Positions 1 through 6,471 are shown, numbered from the stretch's first letter. The stretch: 6,471 nucleotides of DNA from Eubacteriales bacterium (GCA_029974855.1 JARKQO010000022.1:1-6471); one strand, 5' to 3'. Notes: generated by a model not told the origin, from the letters alone. Translations and numbers: made by a program.

Positions 1-112
1 GCCGGTCCGGCTGGGTGAACACCCCCGCCACAGGCTGCCCGGCCTCCACCATAGCCCGCAACGAGGGCACCGAGAAAAGCGGGGTACCCATGAATACCAC
101 CCTCAAGCTCAC
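1..112 (-). CDS. fmt: Methionyl-tRNA formyltransferase, N-terminal part (cut by window edge)
   Basis: Fmt transfers a formyl group from 10-formyltetrahydrofolate to the amino group of Met on initiator tRNA, in the cytoplasm. Only the first 37 codons are present; the rest lies left of the window. The visible protein has the family's N-terminal Rossmann strand and loop: [11 protein letters not shown] at residues 1-11, then FSVPSLRAM, and VFTQPDR at residues 31-37, matching the usual 'FMGTP.FAVP.L...VTQPDR' pattern. The start is a GTG at 112-110. It is chosen over the ATG at 91-89 because that ATG falls inside the conserved FMGTP motif. The GTG shares four bases with the def stop (GTGA) and has a GGGGAGG ribosome site seven bases upstream, so translational coupling to def is likely. 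def-fmt pairing is standard, since Def removes the group that Fmt adds. Identification is firm despite the short length. Confidence 0.93.
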   Translation of the reverse strand, partial: MSLRVVFMGTPLFSVPSLRAMVEAGQPVAGVFTQPDR

Positions 113-702
113 GCCTTTTCCTCCCCGGCCGCTTCTTGGGAAGCCCCCGAGTCTGCCTCCGGGGTTTCCCCGGGGACATCCTTGGGCGCGTCCTCCGGAG
201 CCTCATCCTGGGCCTCCTCCTGGCCGCAGTCCAGGTCGTCCTCCTCCTCATCGGGGAAGATTTCCCGCTCCCTCTTATCCACGTACAGCACGCCGTTCAA
301 GTGGTCGATCTCGTGGCAGAAGGCCCGGGCCAGGTATCCCTCCCCCGTGACCTCAAAGAACTCGCCCTTGGCGTCCTGGGCCCGCACCGTCACCTTGGAG
401 GGCCGGATCACCAGGCCGCTGCGGCCCGGCACGCTGAGGCAGCCCTCGGGGCCGCACTCGGAGCCCTCGCTTTCGATGATCTCCGGGTTCACCAGCTCCA
501 GCAGGCCCTCCCCCACGTCCACCACCACCACCCGGCGCAAAATGCCCACCTGGGGGGCAGCCAGGCCCACGCCCTCGGCCTTGTACATGGTGTCCGCCAT
601 ATCCTTGAGCAATATTTTCAGCCTCAGGTCGAACTTCTCCACCTTTTTGGCTTGCTTGCGCAGCTTTTCATCGCCGATCTCCACAATCTTCCGAATGGCC
701 AT
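109..702 (-). CDS. def: Peptide deformylase with long acidic C-terminal tail
   Basis: Def is a metal-dependent hydrolase that removes the formyl group from the N-terminal Met of nascent proteins. All three signature motifs are intact in the 197-residue product: GVGLAAPQ at 44-51, EGCLS at 86-90 and HEIDH at 130-134. By family knowledge C88, H130 and H134 bind the metal and E131 is the catalytic acid. The start is the ATG at 702-700 (MAIRKIV...), because AAGGAG lies nine bases upstream and the protein begins as family members do. A GTG at 744-742 overlapping the priA stop would add 14 residues, but these encode the ribosome site itself. The enzyme core ends near residue 150; typical Def proteins are about 150-170 residues. 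The remaining 47 residues are a low-complexity tail rich in Asp, Glu, Ala and Pro (20 acidic residues, two Lys), probably disordered. It lies 38 bases after priA and overlaps fmt by four bases, so it is probably co-transcribed with both. Confidence 0.97.
   Translation of the reverse strand: MAIRKIVEIGDEKLRKQAKKVEKFDLRLKILLKDMADTMYKAEGVGLAAPQVGILRRVVVVDVGEGLLELVNPEIIESEGSECGPEGCLSVPGRSGLVIRPSKVTVRAQDAKGEFFEVTGEGYLARAFCHEIDHLNGVLYVDKREREIFPDEEEDDLDCGQEEAQDEAPEDAPKDVPGETPEADSGASQEAAGEEKA
120..126 (-). promoter_or_regulatory. Ribosome binding site of fmt, inside the end of def
   Basis: GGGGAGG on the minus strand, seven bases before the GTG at 112. It lies within the last codons of def, so ribosomes finishing def would be next to the fmt start. 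It supports the GTG as the true fmt start. Confidence 0.75.
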
Positions 703-711
703 CGTTGTTCT

Positions 712-717
712 CTCCTT
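712..717 (-). promoter_or_regulatory. Ribosome binding site of def
   Basis: The minus strand reads AGGAAGGAGA at 720-711, with the best anti-Shine-Dalgarno match AAGGAG at 717-712, nine bases before the ATG at 702. It decides the def start, because the alternative GTG at 744 would place this site inside the coding sequence. Confidence 0.8.
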
Positions 718-740
718 CCTTTGTTCGCCCGCACCCAGCT

Positions 741-2993
741 TCACATCAGCGTGGTGGGGTTAACCTCCGTATAGACCCGGCAGCCTTCCCCGTCCACCGC
801 CGCCAGCTGGGCCAGCAGCGACAAAACGGGGTTCGCGTCCGGATGCTCAAAAAGCTTCAGCAGCACATGATACCGGAATTGCCCCCGGATCTTCTTCACC
901 GGGGCCTCGTCCAGGCGGCAGAGCAGCACCCGCTTCTTCTGGGCCGGATGGGTCAGCAGATACCCTTGCACCGCCTCATAGAGCCGGCCGGCCATCTCCC
1001 GGGCCTGCTCCTCCTTAGGGCTTTCCACCAGCAGCCGGGCCAGCATGGTAAAGGGGGGGTAGAGGCCGTTGCGCCGCCGCTGGAACTCCTGGGTGAAGAA
1101 GGCCCGGTAGTCCTGGGCGGCGGCGGCCACAATGCATGGATGCTCCGGCCGGTAGGTCTGCACCACCACTTCCCCGGGCTCCAGGGCCCGGCCCGCCCGG
1201 CCGGCCACCTGGGTGATGAGCTGAAAGGTCCGCTCCTGGGCCCGGTAATCCGGCAGGTGCAAGGTCATGTCCGCCGCCACCACGCCCACCAGCGTCACCT
1301 TGGGAAAGTCCAGGCCCTTGGCGATCATCTGAGTGCCCACCAGCACCTGGGCCCGGCCCTGGCGGAAGGCCTCCAAAATGGTGGCGTGGGCATCCCGCTC
1401 CTTGGTGGTGTCGATATCCATGCGCAGGGCCTTCACCCCGGGCACCAGCTTTTGCAGCTCCTCCTGAACCCGCTGGGTACCGCTGCCAAAATAGCGGATG
1501 TAGGGGCTGCCGCAGGAGGGGCAGGTTTGGGGGGGCGGCTTTACCGCGCCGCAAAGATGGCAGCGCATCTCCCCTTTTTCGCTGCCCTCCTTTTGGTGCA
1601 GCGTCATGGAGAGGTCGCAGGCGTCGCACTTCACCACGTAGCCGCAGCTTCGGCAGCTCACAAAGGTGTTGTAGCCCCGCCGGTTCAGAAACAGCATGGC
1701 CTGGTTGCCCTTCTCCAGGCAGTTCCGAAGCTTCTCCATCAAGGCCAGGCTGAACAAGGAGCGGTTCCCCGCCGCCAGCTCCCGGCGCATATCCACCACC
1801 GTCACCGTGGGCAGCGGGCGGCCCAGCACCCGGGAGGGCATTTCCACCAAGGTATAATCCCCCCGCCGGGCCTTGGCAAAGGACAGAATGCTGGGGGTGG
1901 CGCTGGAGAGCACCAAGGCCGCCCCCTCCCGGGCGGTCCGGCTTTTCGCCACCTCCCGGGCGTCGTAGCGGGGATGGCGGTCGCTGAGGTAGGTTTGCTC
2001 GTGCTCCTCGTCCACCACCACCAGCCCCAGCCTGGGTATCGGGGCGAAAACCGCGCTGCGGGCCCCGATCACCACCCGGGCCTCCCCCTTGCGGATGCGC
2101 CGCCACTCGTCATAGCGCTGGCCGTCGGTGAGGCGGCTGTGGAGCACGGCGGTTTGCGGGCCGAAGCGGCCCCGGAACCAATTCACCATCTGGGGGGTCA
2201 AGGCGATTTCCGGCACCAGCACAATGGCGCCTTTCCCCATGTCCAGCACCCGGCGCACCAAGGCCAGGTACACCTCGGTCTTTCCGCTGCCCGTGACCCC
2301 GTGGAGCAAAAACGCCCCGCGCCCTTTCTCCAGGCTGGGGAGCATGCCCTCCAGGGCTTCCCTCTGCTCCGAGGTCAGTGCCGGGGGCTGGCTCTCCGGA
2401 GCCTGGAGGCCCTCGTAGGGGCTGCGGTAGGCCTCCTGCTGGTACAGCCGCACCAGGCCCTCCTCCTCCAGGCGCTTTAAGGCCTCCCGGGGGTCCTTCA
2501 CCAGTTCCCCCAAGTCCTTGAGGCTGTGGGGCTCCCCGTCCGCCAGCAGCCGAAGCAGCGTGGCCCGCTTGGGGGCGCGCCTTTGGGCCTGGGCCTCCCC
2601 CTGGGCGTCCACCCCGGTCAGCAGCTGGGCAAAGGCCTCCGTTTTCACCTGGATGCGCCCGGCCCGCAAAGCGGCGGGCAGCATCAGCCGCAGGGTCTCC
2701 GCCAGGGGGCAGTGGGCGGCCAAGGCCATCTCCTCCGCCAAAGCCACCAGCTCCGGCGGTACCGCCGGGAAATCCTCCAAAGGGGCCCGGATGGGTTTGA
2801 GCTTTTCCAGCGGCACCTCCGGGGGCAGCTCCTCCTCCGGGAGCAGCTCCACCACCAGGCCGTCCACCTGCCTGGGGCCCAAGGGCACGCTGACCCGGGT
2901 GCCCACCGCCAGGGCCATCCCCTGGGGCACCCGGTAGGAAAAGGGCTTGGCCACATTGGTATGGATCACGTCCACGATGACCTGGGCCACCAT
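741..2993 (-). CDS. priA: Primosomal protein N' (replication restart helicase PriA)
   Basis: PriA is a superfamily 2 3'-5' DNA helicase that recognises abandoned replication forks and starts reloading of the replicative helicase. The 750-residue product is of usual length and complete. The N-terminal part (about 1-110, starting MVAQVIVDV) fits the 3'-end-binding domain. The helicase core follows: Walker A GVTGSGKT at 232-239, Walker B VVVDEEH at 325-331, SSATPS at 363-368, [12 protein letters not shown] at 553-564 and QVAGRAGR at 595-602. Eight cysteines at 447, 450, 456, 459, 478, 481, 491 and 494 form the two zinc sites inserted in the second helicase lobe, all in the family's spacing. The C-terminal domain runs to residue 750. 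The ATG at 2993-2991 is preceded by AAGGAGAGGGGGGAGG. It begins 37 bases after the carboxypeptidase gene and ends 38 bases before def, with no terminator on either side. No key residue is missing. Confidence 0.98.
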   Translation of the reverse strand: MVAQVIVDVIHTNVAKPFSYRVPQGMALAVGTRVSVPLGPRQVDGLVVELLPEEELPPEVPLEKLKPIRAPLEDFPAVPPELVALAEEMALAAHCPLAETLRLMLPAALRAGRIQVKTEAFAQLLTGVDAQGEAQAQRRAPKRATLLRLLADGEPHSLKDLGELVKDPREALKRLEEEGLVRLYQQEAYRSPYEGLQAPESQPPALTSEQREALEGMLPSLEKGRGAFLLHGVTGSGKTEVYLALVRRVLDMGKGAIVLVPEIALTPQMVNWFRGRFGPQTAVLHSRLTDGQRYDEWRRIRKGEARVVIGARSAVFAPIPRLGLVVVDEEHEQTYLSDRHPRYDAREVAKSRTAREGAALVLSSATPSILSFAKARRGDYTLVEMPSRVLGRPLPTVTVVDMRRELAAGNRSLFSLALMEKLRNCLEKGNQAMLFLNRRGYNTFVSCRSCGYVVKCDACDLSMTLHQKEGSEKGEMRCHLCGAVKPPPQTCPSCGSPYIRYFGSGTQRVQEELQKLVPGVKALRMDIDTTKERDAHATILEAFRQGRAQVLVGTQMIAKGLDFPKVTLVGVVAADMTLHLPDYRAQERTFQLITQVAGRAGRALEPGEVVVQTYRPEHPCIVAAAAQDYRAFFTQEFQRRRNGLYPPFTMLARLLVESPKEEQAREMAGRLYEAVQGYLLTHPAQKKRVLLCRLDEAPVKKIRGQFRYHVLLKLFEHPDANPVLSLLAQLAAVDGEGCRVYTEVNPTTLM

Positions 2994-3030
2994 GGGCCTC
3001 CCCCCTCTCCTTTTGTGCAGTGGCCGTGAA

Positions 3031-4542
3031 TCAGCGGAAGTACCGGTTTCCGGGCTTGGGCACCCGGCCCTTCTTGTGGCGGCCCGTGCGGCGGAACAGC
3101 CGCATCAGCAGCCGGATGACGATAAACAGGCCCACAAAGGGGCTCAGGCCGATGATCAGCAGCTCCCAGGAGAAGGGCGGGAAGGGGTTGGGATCGGCAT
3201 ACACCGCCGCCTCGATCTCCTCCAGGGTCTTGGGGGCGTTCTGCCGCCGGGCGACGGAGCGGGAGGCCAGCAGCTCGTATTCCACGGCGCTTCCCCCATC
3301 CGTGGGGTAATAGGTCATCTTGCCCATGACCTCCCCCTGGGTAATGGGGGTGTTAAAATCCCGGGTGTACTCGATCAGCACGGTCTGCTTCAGGTTGCGG
3401 GACATGGCCTCTATCTCGGTGCGGGTGGCCACGATGCGCACCTCCCGGGTCCCCTGGGGGGCCCGGATGTCCAGGGCCAGGCGGCCCAAATCCTCGTCCT
3501 CCATGGCAAAGCCCGAGGTTTCCACCACCACGGGGTTCTGGTTGTACAGCTGCAGGGGCGTCATGCTGACAAACTGGGAGAACCCGTATTCCATCAGCAT
3601 TTTGGTGTCGGTCCAGCGGCCAGGCCTGGTGGTGTACAGCACCACGGAGATCAACTCCACCCCGTCCTTTTCCGCCGCGCCCACATAGCAATAGCCAGCC
3701 CTGTCCAGATAGCCGGTTTTCACGCCGATGGCGTAGGGGTAATAGAATTGGTTGTCCTCCAGGTTGGGGTTCAGGAACTCGGGAGACTGGCTCACCAGCA
3801 CCCTGGAGCGGTGCAAATTGCTCCGGGGCAGGCTGTAGGTATACACCTTGGCCATGTCCCGGAAGGTGTCGTTCTGCATGGCTGCCTGGGCAATTTTGGC
3901 CAGGTCCCGGGCGGTGCTGTAATGATCGTTGTTGAAAAGGCCGCTGGGGTTGGTGAAGTTGGTGCCTGTGCAGCCGTACATGGCCGCAGCCTGGTTCATC
4001 AGCAGCGCGAAATCGTTGGTGTTGCCGCTGATGGTCTCCGCGATGAGGTTGGCGCCCTCGTTGCCGGAGCGCATCAGCGTTACATACAGCAGGTCCTGAA
4101 AGTTGACGGTCTCCCCCACGTCCAGGGGAATGGTGGAGCTGTTCTCTGGAAGGTCCGCGGCGGTGGCGCTCATGGTGACCTGGGCGTTCATGTCCCCCAT
4201 CATGATTCCCAGCAGCACCGTGAGAATCTTGGTGGTGGAGGCGGGGTACATCCGCTCGTCCGGGTTCTTTTCAAAGATCACCTCTCCGGACTTGGCCTCG
4301 ATCAAAATGGCGGACTTGGCGTAGAGCTGGTCCTCCTGAAGGTCCTCGGGGTGCTGGGGGTCGTAGGGGTCCACGTCCGAGGGAAGCTGGGGGGCCACGA
4401 ACTTCACACCGTCCGCCGCCTCGGCCAGGGCCCGGGGGACCGCCAGGGGCCCGAAGCCCAAAAACGCCAGCAGGACGGCCGCCAGCAGGGCCGCCCACAG
4501 CCTCCCGGCTACCCCCCGCCTTCTCCCGGGCCTTCTCAACAT
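3031..4542 (-). CDS. dacF: D-alanyl-D-alanine carboxypeptidase, PBP5/DacF type, membrane-anchored
   Basis: This penicillin-binding protein removes the terminal D-Ala from peptidoglycan pentapeptides outside the membrane, limiting cross-linking. The 503-residue product carries all three active-site motifs of the S11 family: STTK at 102-105 (nucleophile S102), SGN at 159-161 and KTG at 275-277. An Arg-rich start (RRPGRRR) followed by a hydrophobic stretch (about 16-34) and ALA at 38-40 looks like a secretion signal. A beta-rich C-terminal domain (about 320-410) follows the catalytic domain. A linker then leads to a strongly hydrophobic segment at about 459-480 and a basic end (RLFRRTGRHKKGR), which reads as a true transmembrane anchor with a cytoplasmic tail. 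Bacillus DacF is about 390 residues, so this one is longer. The start is the ATG at 4542, with GGGAGG seven bases upstream; an ATG at 4578 would add 12 residues but has no comparable site. It is first in the operon leading to priA. The symbol is by analogy; dacA/dacB-type paralogues share these motifs. Confidence 0.92.
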   Translation of the reverse strand: MLRRPGRRRGVAGRLWAALLAAVLLAFLGFGPLAVPRALAEAADGVKFVAPQLPSDVDPYDPQHPEDLQEDQLYAKSAILIEAKSGEVIFEKNPDERMYPASTTKILTVLLGIMMGDMNAQVTMSATAADLPENSSTIPLDVGETVNFQDLLYVTLMRSGNEGANLIAETISGNTNDFALLMNQAAAMYGCTGTNFTNPSGLFNNDHYSTARDLAKIAQAAMQNDTFRDMAKVYTYSLPRSNLHRSRVLVSQSPEFLNPNLEDNQFYYPYAIGVKTGYLDRAGYCYVGAAEKDGVELISVVLYTTRPGRWTDTKMLMEYGFSQFVSMTPLQLYNQNPVVVETSGFAMEDEDLGRLALDIRAPQGTREVRIVATRTEIEAMSRNLKQTVLIEYTRDFNTPITQGEVMGKMTYYPTDGGSAVEYELLASRSVARRQNAPKTLEEIEAAVYADPNPFPPFSWELLIIGLSPFVGLFIVIRLLMRLFRRTGRHKKGRVPKPGNRYFR

Positions 4543-4549
4543 CCCCGTA

Positions 4550-4555
4550 CCTCCC
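4550..4555 (-). promoter_or_regulatory. Ribosome binding site deciding the carboxypeptidase start
   Basis: GGGAGG on the minus strand, seven bases before the ATG at 4542. It places the start at the Met that leads directly into the Arg-rich signal peptide, rather than at the upstream in-frame ATG at 4578, which also falls close to the predicted transcription start. Confidence 0.8.
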
Positions 4556-4568
4556 GTTGATTCTGGGT

Positions 4569-4588
4569 CTGTTATCAACAGATAACAG
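4569..4588 (-). repeat. Perfect 8+8 inverted repeat at the predicted transcription start, operator-like
   Basis: CTGTTATC and GATAACAG are exact reverse complements separated by four bases (TGTT on the minus strand). The dyad lies just downstream of the -10 element, covering roughly -4 to +17 of the predicted transcript of the carboxypeptidase-priA-def-fmt operon. No U tract follows on the minus strand, so it does not look like a terminator for the membrane protein gene upstream. Position and symmetry suit a dimeric repressor site; a 5' leader hairpin is the alternative. Which protein would bind is not visible here. Confidence 0.55.
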
Positions 4589-4591
4589 TTT

Positions 4592-4621
4592 ATTATACCA
4601 CCGAAGGAGAATTTTGTACAA
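4592..4621 (-). promoter_or_regulatory. Extended -10 housekeeping promoter for the carboxypeptidase-priA-def-fmt operon
   Basis: A perfect TATAAT occupies 4597-4592 on the minus strand and is preceded by TG plus one base (TG at 4600-4599), the extended -10 form. A -35 candidate is TGTACA at 4620-4615 with 17-base spacing (4 of 6 matches to TTGACA), or TTGTAC at 4621-4616 with 18. Transcription would begin near 4585, giving a leader of about 43 bases before the ATG at 4542. The promoter starts only about 20 bases after the stop of the upstream membrane protein gene. It is the only good promoter seen ahead of the four-gene cluster. Confidence 0.72.
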
Positions 4622-4640
4622 TCTGGAGGCGCTTACAGCA

Positions 4641-6116
4641 TTATTGGTTCCGTTGGAGAAACTCTTCGTATGGTACGGACCGGATGGAGTTCATGCCATA
4701 AAAATTGGCAATCGCCACATTGCTCCAATCATTCGCAACGTCCCTCGCATAGGGATAAACCAGGTATGGCACGCGGTAGCCCTGCTGATCCTCCTCAATG
4801 ACCAAAACATCCTGCCCCTGTAAATGCTCCCATTCGTTCAGTGTCTTTATCCAATATTCATTGGTGCGCTTCAGGTCTCCATCCAGCAGGTCGTCCATCA
4901 CCCTAAGCGGCGTAAAATTCCCAAGGGGCCACGTCATCGCAAGGGCGCAGCCAAGCAGCGCCACCGTGACCGCCAATGGCCAGAAAGCGCGGCTCCCTTG
5001 AGGCCTCTCCCTTTTGCCCATCCTTGATTTGCAAAAAGCGATCACCGACAAAAGGACCCCGAAAATGCTGATCAGGATGATCACATCCGCCACAAAAGCG
5101 GCACGCAATGGAAAAAAATCCGTACCATAACCCAAAAAATGCGGGAAAACCACGATCGTGGGAGCAACGACCGCTACCGCTGCCGTAAGGACGATATTCA
5201 GCCAATGAACAGGTTTGGCAAACACAAACCATTTTGAGGCAAAAATCGCGGCAAAGCCTATCACGAGGCTGACTGGGGAAAGCAACAGGCCCTTGACCAT
5301 CTCCAAAATTTTACCCGACGCCGTGGAAAGAGAGCTCAGCCATGAGTATTCCGTTGTGAGGCTCTCCGCTACATGCCGCGTATAAAGCCCGGGAGCGCAT
5401 AGCGCAAGAATGCCTGCCGCAATGACAACGAGCACGGCCACAGCCGCCGCCCCGCTGTTTTTCCGGTTGATCAGCAGCAGTAGGAACGCTGCCAAATACA
5501 GGCCGCACACAAGGGCCGAGATGTTGGTGGGGCCGCAAGCCCCTGCCACCCCTAGCACAGCGCTGAAGATCCAATACCGCCTTTTGGAAGTGACATATGC
5601 TTTCACAAAAAAAGCCAAGCCTAAAAACATACAATTGATAGGCAACAGATACCCCAAAGAACAGGTGGCCCAAGTAAGAATCTCTTCGTTATATCTAAAC
5701 GCGCCAAAGCATGCGATCAAAAGAAGATAAAAGACCAGCCGGTGCAGTCTGTTTGTATCCTTGCATATTCCTTTCAATACCCACTTCACGAATAAATACG
5801 TAGAAAGCAAAAACATCAGATTCATGCAAAAGACAGTGGCACGGATTCCCGCGATTCCAAAGCGGAGGAAAGGGGCAAGCATAAAATTTACAAAAACAAT
5901 AGGGGGATAGCCCAGATGCAAATAGCCGTCCACCAACACCGTTACGGCCCCATAGAAAGGGGATGGATTTTGTTCATACAGGCGCCGCTGGTGAGACGCG
6001 TTGTAAAAATCATCCAGCATTGGCAAAGAAAAAAAAGGGAGAACCAAAAAAGGCATGATACAAACGGCGATCAAAACAATCACGAGGATCTCCTGAAGGT
6101 TTTTTCTGAGTGTCAT
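4641..6116 (-). CDS. Polytopic membrane protein, GT-C glycosyltransferase-like (DUF6056-like)
   Basis: The 491-residue product is an integral membrane protein with about 11 hydrophobic segments (for example near 9-29, 92-112, 151-172, 222-242, 274-294, 303-324, 339-362 and 378-396) and a hydrophilic C-terminal part from about 400. The first loop after membrane segment one carries LDDFY (34-38). An acidic pair at that place is typical of GT-C fold glycosyltransferases, which use lipid-phosphate sugars outside the membrane. RYNEEILTW (141-149) and WSNVAIANFYG (464-474) resemble conserved blocks I associate with DUF6056 proteins; this family call is from memory. A role in decorating a surface polymer is inference, and donor and acceptor cannot be read. 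The ATG at 6116 has GGGGAGG ten bases upstream. Base composition is unlike the neighbours: two hand-counted 60-base blocks (5101, 5701) give 45% and 48% GC, against 65% in a priA block (2161). Transfer is likely. It seems to be a single-gene unit with its own promoter and no visible terminator. Confidence 0.8.
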   Translation of the reverse strand: MTLRKNLQEILVIVLIAVCIMPFLVLPFFSLPMLDDFYNASHQRRLYEQNPSPFYGAVTVLVDGYLHLGYPPIVFVNFMLAPFLRFGIAGIRATVFCMNLMFLLSTYLFVKWVLKGICKDTNRLHRLVFYLLLIACFGAFRYNEEILTWATCSLGYLLPINCMFLGLAFFVKAYVTSKRRYWIFSAVLGVAGACGPTNISALVCGLYLAAFLLLLINRKNSGAAAVAVLVVIAAGILALCAPGLYTRHVAESLTTEYSWLSSLSTASGKILEMVKGLLLSPVSLVIGFAAIFASKWFVFAKPVHWLNIVLTAAVAVVAPTIVVFPHFLGYGTDFFPLRAAFVADVIILISIFGVLLSVIAFCKSRMGKRERPQGSRAFWPLAVTVALLGCALAMTWPLGNFTPLRVMDDLLDGDLKRTNEYWIKTLNEWEHLQGQDVLVIEEDQQGYRVPYLVYPYARDVANDWSNVAIANFYGMNSIRSVPYEEFLQRNQ

Positions 6117-6138
6117 ATTCTTTCACCCTCCCCGTTTC

Positions 6139-6167
6139 ATGCTAACAAGAATCGGTCCCATTGTAAA
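6139..6167 (-). promoter_or_regulatory. Candidate promoter of the membrane protein gene
   Basis: TTTACA at 6167-6162 (5 of 6 to TTGACA) and TAGCAT at 6144-6139 (4 of 6 to TATAAT) are 17 bases apart on the minus strand, just after the terminator of the previous gene. Transcription would start a few bases before the GGGGAGG ribosome site, leaving a very short leader. The spacing is ideal but the -10 is weak, so this is tentative. Confidence 0.45.
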
Positions 6168-6188
6168 GCTCTCCCTTGCCATCAAATC

Positions 6189-6215
6189 AGAAAAACCATG
6201 GTGCTACGCCATGGT
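6189..6215 (-). terminator. Rho-independent terminator after the unrecognised gene
   Basis: On the minus strand ACCATGG (6215-6209) and CCATGGT (6201-6195) form a perfect 7-bp stem around a 7-base loop, followed at once by a run of T (the final stem T plus four more). It lies 40 bases after the stop codon at 6255. The other strand has no T tract after the hairpin, so it acts in the minus direction. It separates the right-hand gene from the membrane protein gene. Confidence 0.75.
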
Positions 6216-6254
6216 CAAAAGACGCGTCCGCTTGGGCCGTAGGCCCCCGGCATC

Positions 6255-6471
6255 TCAGCAGATCCTTGGCAGCCCCTCCCCTGCCAGGGGCTCGATGGAG
6301 CGGGTACCCCCCCCCCGGGTGCCCAGGGTCACCAAGGGGACTGAGCTTGCCTCCACCCTGGCCACGACGCGGGCATTGGCCCCGTACCGGGCGGCCCGCA
6401 TCAGGCGGAGGGCCTCCAGGGCGCATGCCTCCGGCCAAACCAAGGCCCGCTTCCCCTCGGTGGCCAGGAAC
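6255..6471 (-). CDS. C-terminal part of an unrecognised protein (cut by window edge)
   Basis: An open frame enters from the right edge and ends at a TGA at 6257-6255, giving the last 71 residues of a protein whose start lies outside the window. Codons end in G or C almost throughout (for example GCC, CTG, GAG, CGG), the pattern seen in priA and the carboxypeptidase, and a terminator follows the stop; both support a real gene in this frame. The visible part begins FLATEGKRALVWPE and continues as an Ala/Arg/Leu-rich helix-like stretch, then a beta-like run VPLVTLGTRGGG, and ends GLPRIC. There is no membrane segment, cysteine cluster or nucleotide-binding motif that I recognise, and I cannot name the family. 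A run of ten G bases at 6316-6307 lies in the TRGGG codons; a slip there would change the last 20 or so residues. A start at the TTG at 6443 (62 residues) is possible but less likely, as the coding pattern continues upstream to the edge. Confidence 0.55.
   Translation of the reverse strand, partial: FLATEGKRALVWPEACALEALRLMRAARYGANARVVARVEASSVPLVTLGTRGGGTRSIEPLAGEGLPRIC

Noticed and set aside
703..744. GTG start for def at 744, overlapping the priA stop
   Set aside because: The extra 14 residues are encoded by the ribosome site of the ATG at 702 and do not look like a Def N-terminus.
1015..2106. Minus-strand open frame of 363 codons inside priA in another frame
   Set aside because: It is a frame shadow of priA with a Gly/Pro/Ala/Arg-rich product; the priA frame is supported by family motifs along its whole length.
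705..2480. Long plus-strand open frame of 591 codons opposite priA
   Set aside because: It lies fully antisense to a complete PriA with every motif intact. Its product is rich in His, Gln, Gly, Pro and Leu, the typical result of reading the complement of a GC-rich gene, and it shows no recognisable domain.
2947..4560. Long plus-strand open frame of 537 codons opposite the carboxypeptidase gene
   Set aside because: Same reason: antisense to an intact gene with clear active-site motifs, and a His/Gly/Val-rich product that reflects codon bias on the other strand.
4543..4578. ATG start for the carboxypeptidase at 4578
   Set aside because: It sits within the dyad only a few bases from the predicted transcription start and has no ribosome site, while the ATG at 4542 has a well-placed GGGAGG and leads directly into the signal peptide.
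4569..4591. The 8+8 inverted repeat read as a plus-strand terminator (followed by TTTATT)
   Set aside because: There is no plus-strand gene for it to end, the T tract is interrupted, and the dyad lies on the predicted start site of a minus-strand operon.
6187..6438. Alternative minus-strand frame over the right-hand fragment, running to the terminator
   Set aside because: Its product is Gly/Pro/Arg-rich and its codons lose the G/C third-position pattern; it also ends inside the terminator hairpin. It would matter only if the ten-G tract shifts the frame.
1..6471. CRISPR array, tRNA, insertion sequence or phage-defence module
   Set aside because: No regularly spaced repeats, tRNA-like cloverleaf ends, transposase or terminal repeats were seen on either strand; nearly all the window is covered by the six genes listed.

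Overview
The window reads as a piece of a high-GC Firmicutes chromosome, most likely a gut-type Clostridia such as an Oscillospiraceae relative. This rests on the def-fmt pair following priA, strong GGAGG-type ribosome binding sites before every gene, a PBP5-type DD-carboxypeptidase with a positively charged signal peptide, and GC-rich third codon positions. The taxon is inferred from gene order and style, not from a database search. All supported genes lie on the minus strand, so transcription runs from the right end of the window to the left.

In transcription order: (1) the 3' end of an unrecognised GC-rich gene (6471 to 6255), followed by a short intergenic stretch holding a hairpin-plus-U-tract terminator (6215 to 6189) and a candidate promoter; (2) a single polytopic membrane protein gene (6116 to 4641), GT-C glycosyltransferase-like and resembling DUF6056 proteins, with clearly lower GC than its surroundings; (3) a 98-base gap holding a well-formed extended -10 promoter and a perfect 8+8 inverted repeat; (4) a tightly packed cluster: D-Ala-D-Ala carboxypeptidase (4542 to 3031), priA (2993 to 741), def (702 to 109) and the beginning of fmt (112 to the left edge). 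Gaps in the cluster are 37 and 38 bases, then a 4-base GTGA overlap, so it looks like one operon.

The operon joins peptidoglycan trimming (DacF-type), replication-fork restart (PriA) and the two enzymes that add and remove the formyl group in bacterial translation initiation (Fmt, Def). The priA-def-fmt part is a common Firmicutes arrangement; the carboxypeptidase in front appears to supply the promoter. The membrane protein upstream looks like a separately acquired cell-surface gene.

I see no CRISPR array, insertion sequence, tRNA, rRNA or clear new defence-type system. The most unusual points are the long acidic tail on Def, the operator-like palindrome sitting on the predicted transcription start of the operon, the base-composition break over the membrane protein, and a ten-base G tract inside the truncated right-hand gene. 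Long reading frames on the plus strand opposite priA and the carboxypeptidase are judged to be GC-driven shadows.
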